64,000 nucleotides of DNA, taken from contig CANLQO010000006.1 of assembly GCA_947493335.1 (NCBI GenBank), positions 1 through 64,000 of the forward strand, written 5' to 3'. Made by a program: the position numbers and the translations under genes. This DNA is from an uncultured Paracoccaceae bacterium. Its GTDB lineage: Bacteria > Pseudomonadota > Alphaproteobacteria > Rhodobacterales > Rhodobacteraceae. Positions 52,082-61,031 of this stretch are shown here, in pieces. Under the pieces are notes generated by a model that was given only the letters and a program-made list of their open reading frames with translations, did no database searches and had not been told where the DNA came from. The stretch's first letter is position 1. Each line of letters begins with the position of its first letter.

Positions 52082-52927
52082 GCCCGCTTGCATCACCTCT
52101 TCCAACGGAGTTGGCTGAAAGTCGGGCAGGGTCTGCGCGAACAAGGTTCCACTGATGGTATGCGGCATCTCAAAAAGGTAGCGCATCTCGCGAAGTTCAC
52201 GGGCCAGTCCCCAAACAGGCGACAGCATGGTCATGAGCCACCACGGAAAACGGGTGATCTTCAGCGATTGCCCGGTCGTCTTTGCCAAGACGTCTCGGAG
52301 CTGCGTGGTCGAAAAGGCATGGCCGGGGAAGGGGATATCAGCAAACGCAGGAAGTTCAGCGCGTTTCTCTGCCAGCATTTGGGCAGCACGCGCCCAGTCG
52401 GGAACATAGGCGTAGGCCTGCATCGTATCGGGATCGGCCATGGCAACGACCTTGCCGCTTTTAATCTCACGCATCAGCATCAAGGACATCGCGTCGCCGT
52501 TGCCCTGTGGGTCGATGAAATTGCCAGCCCGCAGAATGATCGTGTGCACGCCCGCATCGCGATAGGCCTGCTCCATCTCGATCCGGACGCGGCCTTTGAC
52601 AGTCTGTGCGGTCTGCGGCGTGTTTTCATCCAGCGTCCCGGGCTGATTGCCAAAGTTGTAGATGTTGCCGGGGATAATGACGGTGGCACCGCTGGCTTTG
52701 GCCGCTGCGATAACCTTTTTGGTGATGGCGGGGATGGTTTTGGGCCAGTTCTTGTAGGCTGGCGGATTCAGGCCATTGACGATCACGTCGGCCCCCAGCG
52801 CGGCTTTGGTCAGATCGTCTTTTGCACGGTCATAATGGCGAACCACCCAGCCTGCGTTCCAGAACGCCTCTGCCGCGTGAGAGCCGATTTTGCCGCGTCC
52901 GCCAAGGATCAATACTGTTTGAGACAT
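52019..52927 (-). CDS. NAD(P)-dependent epimerase/dehydratase-like protein
   Basis: A 302-residue Rossmann protein of the extended/atypical SDR kind. The cofactor loop is VLILGGRGKIGSHAAEAFWN (about 5-24), followed by ADVIVNGLNPPAYKNW, TVIIPGNIYNFGNQPG and TIILRAGNFIDP. A YxxxK pair is not obvious (NIYNFGN holds the tyrosine). Substrate unknown. GGAAA precedes the ATG at 52927. The divergent LysR gene 88 bases away is the likely regulator. Confidence 0.85.
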   Translation of the reverse strand: MSQTVLILGGRGKIGSHAAEAFWNAGWVVRHYDRAKDDLTKAALGADVIVNGLNPPAYKNWPKTIPAITKKVIAAAKASGATVIIPGNIYNFGNQPGTLDENTPQTAQTVKGRVRIEMEQAYRDAGVHTIILRAGNFIDPQGNGDAMSLMLMREIKSGKVVAMADPDTMQAYAYVPDWARAAQMLAEKRAELPAFADIPFPGHAFSTTQLRDVLAKTTGQSLKITRFPWWLMTMLSPVWGLARELREMRYLFEMPHTISGTLFAQTLPDFQPTPLEEVMQAGLPGNVNPNQVVRSGQKPIVA

Positions 52928-53003
52928 GTGGTTTCCTTTCCTGATGCAAGCAGGGTGCGCTGTTTGTGATATGAATGGAATTGCAGAAAAGTGTAGATCA
53001 TGT

Positions 53004-53017
53004 ATTCATTATTGAAT
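53004..53017. promoter_or_regulatory. Inverted repeat overlapping the LysR start codon
   Basis: ATTCA (53004-53008), TTAT, TGAAT (53013-53017); the second arm covers the first two bases of the LysR ATG at 53016. In the 88-base divergent gap this is a natural site for autorepression and control of the epimerase gene. Confidence 0.4.
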
Positions 53018-53897
53018 GGACAATTTGGATTGGTCTTTGGTGCGCGCGTTCCTGGCGGTCGCGGAAAACGGTAGTTTGTCAGGCGCTGCGCGTGCGCTGG
53101 GCGCAAGCCAGCCAACACTTGGGCGGCAGATCAAGGCGCTGGAGGATCAGTTACGCGCAGAGCTGTTTCAGCGCCAGCCGAGGGGCCTGATCCTGACGGA
53201 AACCGGCGCAGCCCTGATGGCCCCAGCCCGCAAGATGCAAATGGCCATGCAAGAGATCGCGCTGACAGCCGCAGGACAGCAAACCGCATTGGATGGCACA
53301 GTGCGGATCACGGCGAGTGTCGTGGCCAGTGCCTACATTTTGCCGCAGATCATCGCCGAAATCCGGGCCGCAGAGCCGGCCATTCAGATTGAACTGGTGC
53401 CCGCCGACGACAGCCGAAACCTCACCTATCGGGAGGCCGATATCGCCGTGCGCATGTACCGCCCAACGCAACTGGATTTGGTGACGCAGCACCTTGGGGA
53501 CATCGCGTTGGCACTTTTTGCCAGCAAGGGCTACCTGAATCGGCGGGGGATGCCGACGGCGGGCAGCATGATGGAGCATGATTTTGTCGGCTATGACACC
53601 GATCCCCGGATTATCGCGGGGTTCAAGGAAGCGGGGTTTGAAGTTTCGCGCGATTTCTTTGGCGTCCGTTGTGACGATCCGCTGACATACTTCCATCTTG
53701 TGCGGGCAGGTTGCGGTATCGGATTCCACCAATCGGGGTTGCTGGAAGAAGATGATCAGGTGGTGCGACTTGATCTGGGCATTCCCTTGCCCAAGCTGCC
53801 GGTTTGGCTAACCGCACATGAAACAATGCGACAAACACCGCGAATCCGCAGGGTCTGGGACATGCTGCGCGATGGGCTGGCACCCTTGGTGGCTTGA
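53016..53897 (+). CDS. LysR-family transcriptional regulator
   Basis: A 293-residue LysR-type protein. Winged helix: [40 protein letters not shown]. Effector domain: [20 protein letters not shown] and [20 protein letters not shown], of the GcvA/DsdC-like group. Divergent from the epimerase gene. Its end lies 57 bases before leuB; nothing links it to leucine synthesis apart from position. Confidence 0.9.
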   Translation: MDNLDWSLVRAFLAVAENGSLSGAARALGASQPTLGRQIKALEDQLRAELFQRQPRGLILTETGAALMAPARKMQMAMQEIALTAAGQQTALDGTVRITASVVASAYILPQIIAEIRAAEPAIQIELVPADDSRNLTYREADIAVRMYRPTQLDLVTQHLGDIALALFASKGYLNRRGMPTAGSMMEHDFVGYDTDPRIIAGFKEAGFEVSRDFFGVRCDDPLTYFHLVRAGCGIGFHQSGLLEEDDQVVRLDLGIPLPKLPVWLTAHETMRQTPRIRRVWDMLRDGLAPLVA

Positions 53898-53953
53898 ACA
53901 CCGGCCCTTGTCGCGCTAGGGCATCGCAACAGTTTCAGCCAAGGAAAAGCCCC

Positions 53954-55057
53954 ATGTCGAACCCCTCTCTTTTGATCCTCGCCGGTGACGGTATCGGCCC
54001 GGAAGTCATGGATGAAGTGAAGCGGATCATTGGTTGGTTCGGCGACAAGCGTGATCTGACTTTTGACGTGTCCGAGGATCTGGTGGGTGGTGCGGCCTAT
54101 GACGCGCATGGCGTGCCACTGCACGACGACACGATGGCCCGCGCGCAAGACGTGGACGCGGTGCTTTTGGGCGCGGTCGGCGGCCCGGCTTATGACAATC
54201 TTGATTTCAGCGTGAAGCCAGAGCGTGGCTTGTTGCGTCTGCGCAAGGAAATGGACCTTTTTGCCAACCTGCGCCCGGCGCAGTGTTTCGACGCCCTTGC
54301 GGATTTCTCTTCGCTGAAAAAAGACGTGGTCGCGGGTCTCGACATCATGATCGTGCGCGAGCTGACCTCTGGCGTTTATTTTGGGGAGCCGCGCGGCATT
54401 CACATCGAAGACAACATGCGCGTCGGTGTGAACACCCAGCGCTATACAGAGGCTGAGATTGAACGCGCCGCCCGCGCTGCCTTTGATCTGGCCATGAAGC
54501 GGAACAAGCGGGTCTGTTCGATGGAAAAAGCCAACGTGATGGAAAGTGGCATCCTGTGGCGCGACGTCGTGACAGAAGTGCATGCCGACTACCCCGAGGT
54601 TGAACTGAGCCACATGTATGCCGACAATGGTGCCATGCAGCTGGTGCGCGCGCCCAAGCAGTTCGACGTCATCCTGACGGACAACCTTTTTGGCGACATC
54701 CTGTCAGATTGTGCCGCGATGCTGACCGGGTCACTCGGAATGTTGCCGTCGGCCAGCCTGGGACTGCCGATGGCAAACGGACGCCCAAAGGCGATGTATG
54801 AACCGGTGCACGGATCAGCGCCTGACATCGCGGGGCAGGGCAAAGCGAACCCAATTGCCTGTATCCTCAGCTTTGCGATGGCGCTGCGCTATTCCTTTGA
54901 TGAGGGGGCAGAGGCCGACCGGCTAGAAGCTGCGATCGAAAAGGTGTTGGCCGATGGCGCACGCACCGGTGATTTGATGGGTCCGGAAGGCGGCACACCG
55001 CTGAGCACGACACAGATGGGCGACGTCATTCTGGCAGCGCTTGATGCCAGTCTTTAA
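53954..55057 (+). CDS. leuB: 3-isopropylmalate dehydrogenase
   Basis: LeuB, 367 residues, the NAD-dependent oxidative decarboxylase of leucine synthesis. It begins [20 protein letters not shown]; other marks are [46 protein letters not shown] and the dinucleotide and metal region [29 protein letters not shown] precedes the ATG at 53954. It is about 4 kb from leuD with unrelated genes between. The next gene begins inside its end. Confidence 0.97.
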   Translation: MSNPSLLILAGDGIGPEVMDEVKRIIGWFGDKRDLTFDVSEDLVGGAAYDAHGVPLHDDTMARAQDVDAVLLGAVGGPAYDNLDFSVKPERGLLRLRKEMDLFANLRPAQCFDALADFSSLKKDVVAGLDIMIVRELTSGVYFGEPRGIHIEDNMRVGVNTQRYTEAEIERAARAAFDLAMKRNKRVCSMEKANVMESGILWRDVVTEVHADYPEVELSHMYADNGAMQLVRAPKQFDVILTDNLFGDILSDCAAMLTGSLGMLPSASLGLPMANGRPKAMYEPVHGSAPDIAGQGKANPIACILSFAMALRYSFDEGAEADRLEAAIEKVLADGARTGDLMGPEGGTPLSTTQMGDVILAALDASL

Positions 55058-55712
55058 GCGCAAACGCACCTACATCCTGGCCGGCGGTTGCGTACTGCTG
55101 GCCGGTTTCGGTGCGCTTGGCGGCTGTGAGACGGCGGCAACAGTGGGACTGAACCTGATCACGACGACGTCTTTTGAGGTCGAGGGTGAGATGCTGTTTA
55201 TGACCGGAGAGATTAACAGCAAGACACTGCAGCAATTCGAGGCCGTCATCGCCGAACACCCGCAGATCACGACACTCGTGGAATGCAACGTGCCGGGATC
55301 GCTTGATGATGACACGATGATCCCGCTGACCTACCGGGTCCGCGAACTGGGCCTGAACACTTATCTGACCTCAAAAAGCGTCGTGGCATCAGGCGGGTCC
55401 GACCTGTTTCTGGGCGGTGTCAGCAGGCAGGCAGAGGCGGGTGCTCAAATCGGTGTCCATTCATGGAGTGATGGCGTGCGGGATGCGGTCGATTATCCTC
55501 GTGATTCACCGGAACATGCCGCAAATCTGGGCTTGATCGAAGATCTGCTTGGCGATGGTGCATTCTATTGGTTCACGATTGAGGCCGCCCCGGCAGCTGA
55601 AATTCATTGGATGACCGGTGACGAGATGGAAGAATTCGGCGTGTTGACGACGCCTGTTCGGCAACCCGGTTCCGGCCCACGATGTCCCGCAGAATGGGTC
55701 GACGACGGATGA
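55044..55712 (+). CDS. ClpP/crotonase-fold lipoprotein (COG3904-like)
   Basis: A 222-residue predicted lipoprotein: a basic start and hydrophobic stretch end in the lipobox LGGC (C28). The rest resembles periplasmic ClpP-fold proteins of the COG3904 kind: [20 protein letters not shown], then [20 protein letters not shown] and [11 protein letters not shown]. If it is a protease, the serine would be in ASGGSD and the histidine in GVHSW. The gene starts 14 bases inside the leuB end and overlaps the SDR gene by 4, so it is in that operon. Function unknown. Confidence 0.7.
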   Translation: MPVFKRKRTYILAGGCVLLAGFGALGGCETAATVGLNLITTTSFEVEGEMLFMTGEINSKTLQQFEAVIAEHPQITTLVECNVPGSLDDDTMIPLTYRVRELGLNTYLTSKSVVASGGSDLFLGGVSRQAEAGAQIGVHSWSDGVRDAVDYPRDSPEHAANLGLIEDLLGDGAFYWFTIEAAPAAEIHWMTGDEMEEFGVLTTPVRQPGSGPRCPAEWVDDG

Positions 55713-56464
55713 GTAAGGCACTGCTCGCCGTCGTAACGGGTGCTGCACGGGGCATCGGACTGGCAACGACCAAATTGATGCTTTCCGAAGGCTGGCAAGT
55801 CGTCATGGTGGACCGCGATGCCTCTGAACTGGCCTCAGCGTCAGCCCTTCATGACGGCGCTATTGCAAAAGTCGTTGATGTCTCGGACGCCGGGCAAGTC
55901 GACCGGTTGGCCACAGAGTTGACGGCGCAATTCGGTGGCGTCGACGCGTTGGTAAATAATGCGGGCGTGGCGGATTTTGGACCGATTGAAGAAACAGACT
56001 TTGCCCGCTGGCGGACGGTGATGGAGACAAACCTTGATGGCGTTTTTTTGGTGTCGCAACACCTCGCGCCGCTTTTGAAGGCGCGCCAGGGGGCTGTGGT
56101 TAATATCGCAAGCATCTCTGGCCTGCGGGCCAGTACCTTGCGCGTCGCCTATGGCACGTCGAAAGCGGCCGTCATTCAGTTGACCAAACAACAGGCGGCG
56201 GAATGGGGTGAATTTGGCGTCCGCGCCAATTGTGTCTGCCCCGGCCCCGTCCGCACAAAGCTGGCGATGGCGGTCCACTCACAGGCGATCATTGACGCTT
56301 ATCACGATGCCATCCCACTAAATCGCTATGGACAAGAGACCGAGATCGCTGAGGCGATCGTCTTTCTTGCATCCAAGCGGGCAAGTTATATTACGGGGCA
56401 AGTCTTGGCCGTTGATGGTGGTTTTGAGGCCACCGGCGTTGGGTTGCCCGATCTGAGGCGCTGA
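55709..56464 (+). CDS. Classical short-chain dehydrogenase/reductase
   Basis: A 251-residue SDR with all classical motifs: AVVTGAARGIGLATTKLM (cofactor), NNAGVADFG, the catalytic serine in NIASISGLRAS and the tyrosine-lysine pair in AYGTSKAA. The early aspartate in VVMVDRDASEL suggests NAD(H) preference. The C terminus ITGQVLAVDGGFEATG is typical. Substrate unknown. Start at 55709 (ATGA overlap with the lipoprotein gene). Confidence 0.93.
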   Translation: MSKALLAVVTGAARGIGLATTKLMLSEGWQVVMVDRDASELASASALHDGAIAKVVDVSDAGQVDRLATELTAQFGGVDALVNNAGVADFGPIEETDFARWRTVMETNLDGVFLVSQHLAPLLKARQGAVVNIASISGLRASTLRVAYGTSKAAVIQLTKQQAAEWGEFGVRANCVCPGPVRTKLAMAVHSQAIIDAYHDAIPLNRYGQETEIAEAIVFLASKRASYITGQVLAVDGGFEATGVGLPDLRR

Positions 56465-56488
56465 CCCGCAACCGAACAGGAGCACGGA

Positions 56489-57553
56489 ATGTCTGCAAAT
56501 GCCCGCGGCGCACTGTTTGCGTTGCTCGCCTTCGCGATTTTCGCCACCCATGATGTGCTGATCAAGTTTCTGGGCGGGCTTTATTCGCCAATTCAGATCG
56601 TGTTTTTCAGTGTCTTGCTTAGCTTTCCACTGGCAACATTCACATTGATGCGGGATGCAACGCAAGGCAACCTGTTGCCCGTGCACCCATGGTGGATGGC
56701 GCTGCGTACAGCGGCAGCGGTGATCACCGGTATCTCTGCTTTTTATGCATTCAGCGTCCTACCGCTGGCCCAGACCTATGCAATTCTTTTTGCCGCACCC
56801 CTGCTCATCACCATCCTTGCGATCCCGGTGTTGGGTGAGAAAGTACGGTTGCGTCGATGGATGGCTGTGCTGGTCGGATTGGCTGGCGTCTTGATCGTTC
56901 TACAACCCGGCGCGACCGAACTTACCCTTGGTCATCTTGCGGCTTTGGCGGCGGCTGTTGGTGGTTCTGTCGCCTCAATCATCGTGCGCAAGATCGGAGC
57001 AGAGGAGCGCCCGGTGGTTTTGCTTCTTTATCCGATGGCGGCCAATTTCGTGTTGATGGGAATTGCGCTTGGTTTCGTTTATGAACCGATGCCGTTTTCG
57101 CATCTTGGCATGCTGGCGATCATTGCCGCGATGGCCTTTGTTGCCGGGCGGCTGGTGATTTCGGCTTATAAGGCGGGCGAAGCAGCGATCGTCGCGCCGA
57201 TGCAATACAGCCAGATTATCTGGGCCGCGATCTTTGGGTATTTCATCTTTGAAGAGGCGCCCGCAACGGCCACCATTCTCGGCGCCGCCGTGATCATCGC
57301 CAGTGGTCTTTATATCGTTCTGCGGGAAAGCCGGTCGGATGCGTCTGAAAACGCGCCGGTTCTGCGAACCCGCACACGTTTTGAAACCGGTACTTTCCTG
57401 CGCACGCCCCGCATGGGCATGCCGCAACGCGGTGCGGAGCAGCGCGTCCCACCGGCGCAGACGGCGCCATCGGCAACGCAGCGCCCACACATGCGCGGGC
57501 TTCCGGGACGGGTTCCGCCCGTGGCCGAGTCCCGAAAAATGGACACCGAATAG
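56489..57553 (+). CDS. EamA-family (DMT superfamily) transporter
   Basis: A 354-residue inner-membrane carrier with ten helices in two EamA repeats (about 5-135 and 145-275): ALLAFAIFATHDVLIKFLGG starts the first, LAALAAAVGGSVASIIVRKI the second. The last 70 residues are a Pro/Arg-rich cytoplasmic tail, longer than usual. Substrate unknown; such carriers export metabolites or amino acids. GGAG precedes the ATG. The tRNA gene follows 43 bases after the stop. Confidence 0.88.
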   Translation: MSANARGALFALLAFAIFATHDVLIKFLGGLYSPIQIVFFSVLLSFPLATFTLMRDATQGNLLPVHPWWMALRTAAAVITGISAFYAFSVLPLAQTYAILFAAPLLITILAIPVLGEKVRLRRWMAVLVGLAGVLIVLQPGATELTLGHLAALAAAVGGSVASIIVRKIGAEERPVVLLLYPMAANFVLMGIALGFVYEPMPFSHLGMLAIIAAMAFVAGRLVISAYKAGEAAIVAPMQYSQIIWAAIFGYFIFEEAPATATILGAAVIIASGLYIVLRESRSDASENAPVLRTRTRFETGTFLRTPRMGMPQRGAEQRVPPAQTAPSATQRPHMRGLPGRVPPVAESRKMDTE

Positions 57554-57555
57554 AC

Positions 57556-57585
57556 TTGTCAAAGCAGGCCCCGGCACGGTAGGAC
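57556..57585 (+). promoter_or_regulatory. Predicted promoter of tRNA-Pro
   Basis: TTGTCA (57556-57561), an 18-bp spacer, TAGGAC (57580-57585), ending 11 bases before the mature tRNA. Confidence 0.5.
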
Positions 57586-57596
57586 GCCGCCACGGT

Positions 57597-57673
57597 CGGG
57601 CTGTAGCGCAGCCTGGTAGCGCACCTGCTTCGGGAGCAGGGGGTCGGAGGTTCGAATCCTCTCAGCCCGACCA
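57597..57673 (+). tRNA. tRNA-Pro (CGG)
   Basis: A complete 77-base tRNA with encoded CCA. The acceptor stem CGGGCTG (57597-57603) pairs with 57663-57669, with one G-U free. The anticodon stem CCTGC/GCAGG holds loop TTCGGGA, so the anticodon is CGG at 57631-57633, reading CCG. The T arm is GGAGG-TTCGAAT-CCTCT. C1-G72 and A73 fit prolyl-tRNA identity. Confidence 0.96.
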
Positions 57674-57683
57674 GATCGTCAGC

Positions 57684-58553
57684 CTAAAGCTTTTGCAGTC
57701 GCTTGAAGAGCGACGAGGTGTCCCAGCGACCGCCGCCCATTTTTTGCACGTCTTTGTAGAACTGGTCGACAAGCGCGGTGATCGGCAGGCTTGCACCGTT
57801 TTCATCCGCAGTGTCGAGGCAAATGCCAAGGTCCTTGCGCATCCAGTCGACCGCGAAACCATGTTCAAAGTGATCGTCCAGCATCGTCTCATACCGGTTC
57901 GACATCTGCCAACTGCCCGCCGCGCCCTGACTGATCACCTCGACGACGGCACGGCCATCAAGACCCGCCTTGTCGGCGAAGTGCAGCGCCTCGGACAGGC
58001 CCTGCACCAGCCCCGCAATCGCGATCTGGTTGCACATTTTGGTCATCTGCCCCGCGCCACTTTCGCCGATGCGGCGACAAAGCTTGGCGTAGGTGTTCAT
58101 GATTGGCTCTGCACGCGCATAATCCGCCGCATCGCCACCGCACATAATGGAGAGCTGCGCATTTTCCGCCCCCGCCTGACCGCCCGAAATCGGAGCATCG
58201 ACAAAGCCAAGACCTGTGGCCTTGGCGGCAGCATATAGTTCTGCCGTGACCTTGGCCGAAACGGTTGTGTGATCGACAAAGAGCGCGCCGCTTTCCATCG
58301 CCAGGAACGCGCCGTCCGCGCCCGTACAGACACCGCGCAAGTCGTCATCATTGCCGACGCAGGCAAAGACAATCTCTGCCCCTTTTGCGGCCTCAGCCGG
58401 TGTTTTCCCAAGGGTTCCGCCGTGTTCCTTGATCCAGGCCTCTGCCTTGGCCGTGGTGCGATTGTAGACCGTGACGTCGTGACCGGCGGCGGACAGATGG
58501 CCGGCCATTGGATAGCCCATGACGCCAAGGCCCAGAAAAGTGAGTTTTGCCAT
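57684..58553 (-). CDS. Beta-hydroxyacid dehydrogenase (GarR/3-hydroxyisobutyrate type)
   Basis: A 289-residue NAD(P)-dependent dehydrogenase of the 3-hydroxyisobutyrate/tartronate-semialdehyde family. The cofactor motif is FLGLGVMGYPMAGHL, the substrate site is FVDAPISGGQAGAENAQLSI, and the catalytic lysine is in GAGQMTKMCNQIAIAG. R33 in VYNRTTAKAE points toward NADP. Start at 58553 fits the family; 58604 is an open extension. It lies 93 bases after the aminotransferase gene and is the last gene of the minus-strand catabolic cluster. Confidence 0.9.
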   Translation of the reverse strand: MAKLTFLGLGVMGYPMAGHLSAAGHDVTVYNRTTAKAEAWIKEHGGTLGKTPAEAAKGAEIVFACVGNDDDLRGVCTGADGAFLAMESGALFVDHTTVSAKVTAELYAAAKATGLGFVDAPISGGQAGAENAQLSIMCGGDAADYARAEPIMNTYAKLCRRIGESGAGQMTKMCNQIAIAGLVQGLSEALHFADKAGLDGRAVVEVISQGAAGSWQMSNRYETMLDDHFEHGFAVDWMRKDLGICLDTADENGASLPITALVDQFYKDVQKMGGGRWDTSSLFKRLQKL

Positions 58554-58646
58554 GTCAGTAGGTCCTGTCTTGAAATGTTCAGGCAGCCGGTCTTCCGGCC
58601 CCAATTGCCCGAAACACTAGCGTCGCGCCCTTTCTTGGCAACCAGA

Positions 58647-59924
58647 TTATGCTTTGCCGAAAGCGATGACCGCTTCAGTTACCGCGCTTTGTGTGAGCGC
58701 AAGGTCTTCGGCGGTCAGCGCCAGAGAGGGGTAAAGCTTGCCCGGTGATTTGAAGACGCCATGCGCCCGCAGCGCCGTGTTGTAGATATCATTCATGTGC
58801 GGGTCGCGATGTTGCGCGCTGCGGTAATCCACGCAGGGCTGATCGGTGAAATAGATATCAAAGAGCGTTGGGTCGCCGCAGACCTGATGCGGAATGCCCG
58901 CGGCGCTTAGCGCTTTTGACTGCATGTTCTGGAGCGCCTCGCCGTGCGCGCGCAGCGTGTCGTAGGTGCCCGGGCGGCGCAACACCTCCATCGTTTTAAG
59001 GCCCGCGGCGGCCGCCACCGGATTGCCGGACAGCGTGCCCAGTTGCATCAGCCATCGGTCGGACCCGACGGCGGCTTTGTCAAAGTGCTGCATGATCTCG
59101 GTGCGCGCACCCAGGGCTGCAAGCGGAAAGCCACCGCCAATAATCTTGCCCAGCGTGCAGATGTCCGGCTGCACACCATACCGTTCCTGCGCACCACCAA
59201 ATGCCAGCCGGAAGCCGGTGACGATTTCATCGAAGATCAACAAGACGGTGTGTTTGGTGCAAAGGTCCCGCAACCCATGCAAGAAACCGGGTGCTGCAGG
59301 GATGATCCGCTGCAAAGGCTCCACGATAATCGCGGCGACATCGGGATGTTCATCCAGCAATGACGTCACCGCCTCAAGATCATTAAAGGGTGCGATTAGC
59401 ATGTTGTCAGCCACACCCTGCGGTATGCCTGCACTGTCCGGTACTGCTTGCGGAAAGTTGACGCGCGTTGCAGGTGCCAGGCTCATTTGCGCTTCGGCGC
59501 TCATGCCGTGATACCCGCCCTCGAACTTGAGGATTTTGTCACGACCCGTGTAGGCGCGGGCAAGCCGGATCGCGTACATGTCGGCCTCGCCCCCTGAGGC
59601 GACAAAGCGGACCTGCTCGCAACATGGCACGGCGTCAACGATGGCTTCGGCCAGTTCGATCCCAAGGGCATTGTTGGCAAAGAAGGTCATGCCACGCGGC
59701 AATTGTTCCAATACCGCTTCCATCACTTCCGGGTGGCCATGCCCCAACAGCATCGGGCCAGAGCCAATCAGATAATCCACATATTCGCGACCATCTTCGT
59801 CCCAAACCCGGGAACCTTCGCCGCGCGCAATTATGATACCGGGATCAAAATTTCCAAATCCACCAGCGGGCAAAACGGCCCGCGCACGGGCGATCCAGTC
59901 AGCTTGAGTACGTAGATTTTGCAT
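58647..59924 (-). CDS. Class III aminotransferase (HemL-like)
   Basis: A 425-residue PLP enzyme resembling glutamate-1-semialdehyde 2,1-aminomutase. Marks: PGIIIARGEGSRVWDEDGRE, DYLIGSGPMLLGHGHPEV, FVASGGEADMYAIRLARAYT (PLP phosphate), LLIFDEIVTGFRLAFGG and the PLP lysine in CTLGKIIGGGFPLAALG. The operon setting with enolase-type enzymes suggests a catabolic aminotransferase or aminomutase rather than haem synthesis. It starts 3 bases after the enolase-superfamily gene at 59928. Confidence 0.87.
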   Translation of the reverse strand: MQNLRTQADWIARARAVLPAGGFGNFDPGIIIARGEGSRVWDEDGREYVDYLIGSGPMLLGHGHPEVMEAVLEQLPRGMTFFANNALGIELAEAIVDAVPCCEQVRFVASGGEADMYAIRLARAYTGRDKILKFEGGYHGMSAEAQMSLAPATRVNFPQAVPDSAGIPQGVADNMLIAPFNDLEAVTSLLDEHPDVAAIIVEPLQRIIPAAPGFLHGLRDLCTKHTVLLIFDEIVTGFRLAFGGAQERYGVQPDICTLGKIIGGGFPLAALGARTEIMQHFDKAAVGSDRWLMQLGTLSGNPVAAAAGLKTMEVLRRPGTYDTLRAHGEALQNMQSKALSAAGIPHQVCGDPTLFDIYFTDQPCVDYRSAQHRDPHMNDIYNTALRAHGVFKSPGKLYPSLALTAEDLALTQSAVTEAVIAFGKA

Positions 59925-59927
59925 GGG

Positions 59928-61031
59928 TCAGCTCAGTTCCAATATCGGATGTCCAAAGATGTCAGGATCAGGTGTCACGCCCAGCCCCGGCCCCTCTGGT
60001 GGGGCAATGCGGCCGTTTGCGCGGCTGGGCGCATCCGCGCAAATGCGGGGGGAAACGTAGCCTGAAAGATCACAGGTATTCAGCAGCGAGCCATGCGGCG
60101 TTGAGGCCGCGAAATGCAGGGCCGCCGCCGTCACGATATCCGACCCCCACGTGCACTCTGCGCAGATCTCAACGCCCAGGTGCACGCAGAGATCGCGCGC
60201 CCGGCGCATTGCCGAAAGCCCTCCGAACTTGGAAAGCTTTAGCGCTGCGGCATCCAGACAGCCAAGTCCATGGGCCCGAAGAAGCGTTGCACTGTCAAAA
60301 ACCGTCTCATCCAATTTCATTGGAAGACCGGTGGCTTGCCGCACAGCTGCACAATCCTCTATGGTCTTGCAGGGCTGTTCCAGCATGACATCGTGGCTCC
60401 TGACGGCGCGCCCGGTGCGCGTGGCGTGCAGTTTCGTGGCCCCGCAATTCCAGTCGCCGTAAACCAGCGGCCCGTGACCGACGGCTTCCCTTACCTTAAT
60501 CAAACGCGCGGCGTCAGCTTGCCAATCGGCGTCTGCGCCAAGCTTGACCTGAAATTGCCGGATCCCCGTGGCATAGGCCTCGCGGGCGATCCTTGCCATC
60601 TCGTCAGGGGCGACGCAGGTGATGGAATGATAAAGCGGCATATCCGCCCGCATGCGGCCACCAAGGAGGGCATAAAGCGGCAGGTCTGTCGCCTGACCAA
60701 ACAGGTCCCAAAGGGCAATATCGACAATGGATTTCGCTGCCTCGTGGCCCACCAGAAACCCGTCCAACTTGCGCATCGGTGCGTCGATACCCAAGGGCGA
60801 AATACCAAGGATTTGAGGCGCCATTTCGGTCACCGCGCTGGGAATGCCCCCCGCAAAAGCAGGCAGATAATGCGGGATCGGACAGACCTCTCCCCAGCCT
60901 TTCAACCCCGTATCGGTTTCCAGACGCAAGACGTGGGTGGTGACTGTGGCACAGGTTTTGCCCTCGGCCATGTAGTAGGTCTCGTGGCTGGTCAGGTCGA
61001 CGGACCAAAGGGTCATGCGATTGACCTTCAT
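59928..61031 (-). CDS. Enolase-superfamily (MR/MLE) enzyme, copy 3
   Basis: A 367-residue member of the mandelate racemase/muconate lactonizing group. The capping domain opens MKVNRMTLWSVDLTSHETYY. In the barrel the first lysine is in FQVKLGAD; metal ligands are in VYGDWNCG, VMLEQPC and KLDETV; the second lysine is in ALKLSKFGG. The two lysines on opposite barrel strands suit racemisation or dehydration of an amino-acid-like substrate, e.g. a hydroxyproline derivative; this is inferred. It shares one base with copy 2. Confidence 0.88.
   Translation of the reverse strand: MKVNRMTLWSVDLTSHETYYMAEGKTCATVTTHVLRLETDTGLKGWGEVCPIPHYLPAFAGGIPSAVTEMAPQILGISPLGIDAPMRKLDGFLVGHEAAKSIVDIALWDLFGQATDLPLYALLGGRMRADMPLYHSITCVAPDEMARIAREAYATGIRQFQVKLGADADWQADAARLIKVREAVGHGPLVYGDWNCGATKLHATRTGRAVRSHDVMLEQPCKTIEDCAAVRQATGLPMKLDETVFDSATLLRAHGLGCLDAAALKLSKFGGLSAMRRARDLCVHLGVEICAECTWGSDIVTAAALHFAASTPHGSLLNTCDLSGYVSPRICADAPSRANGRIAPPEGPGLGVTPDPDIFGHPILELS

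Noticed and set aside
57303..58238. A 311-codon plus-strand frame over the tRNA and dehydrogenase gene
   Set aside because: It runs through the tRNA-Pro gene and is antisense to a clear dehydrogenase.
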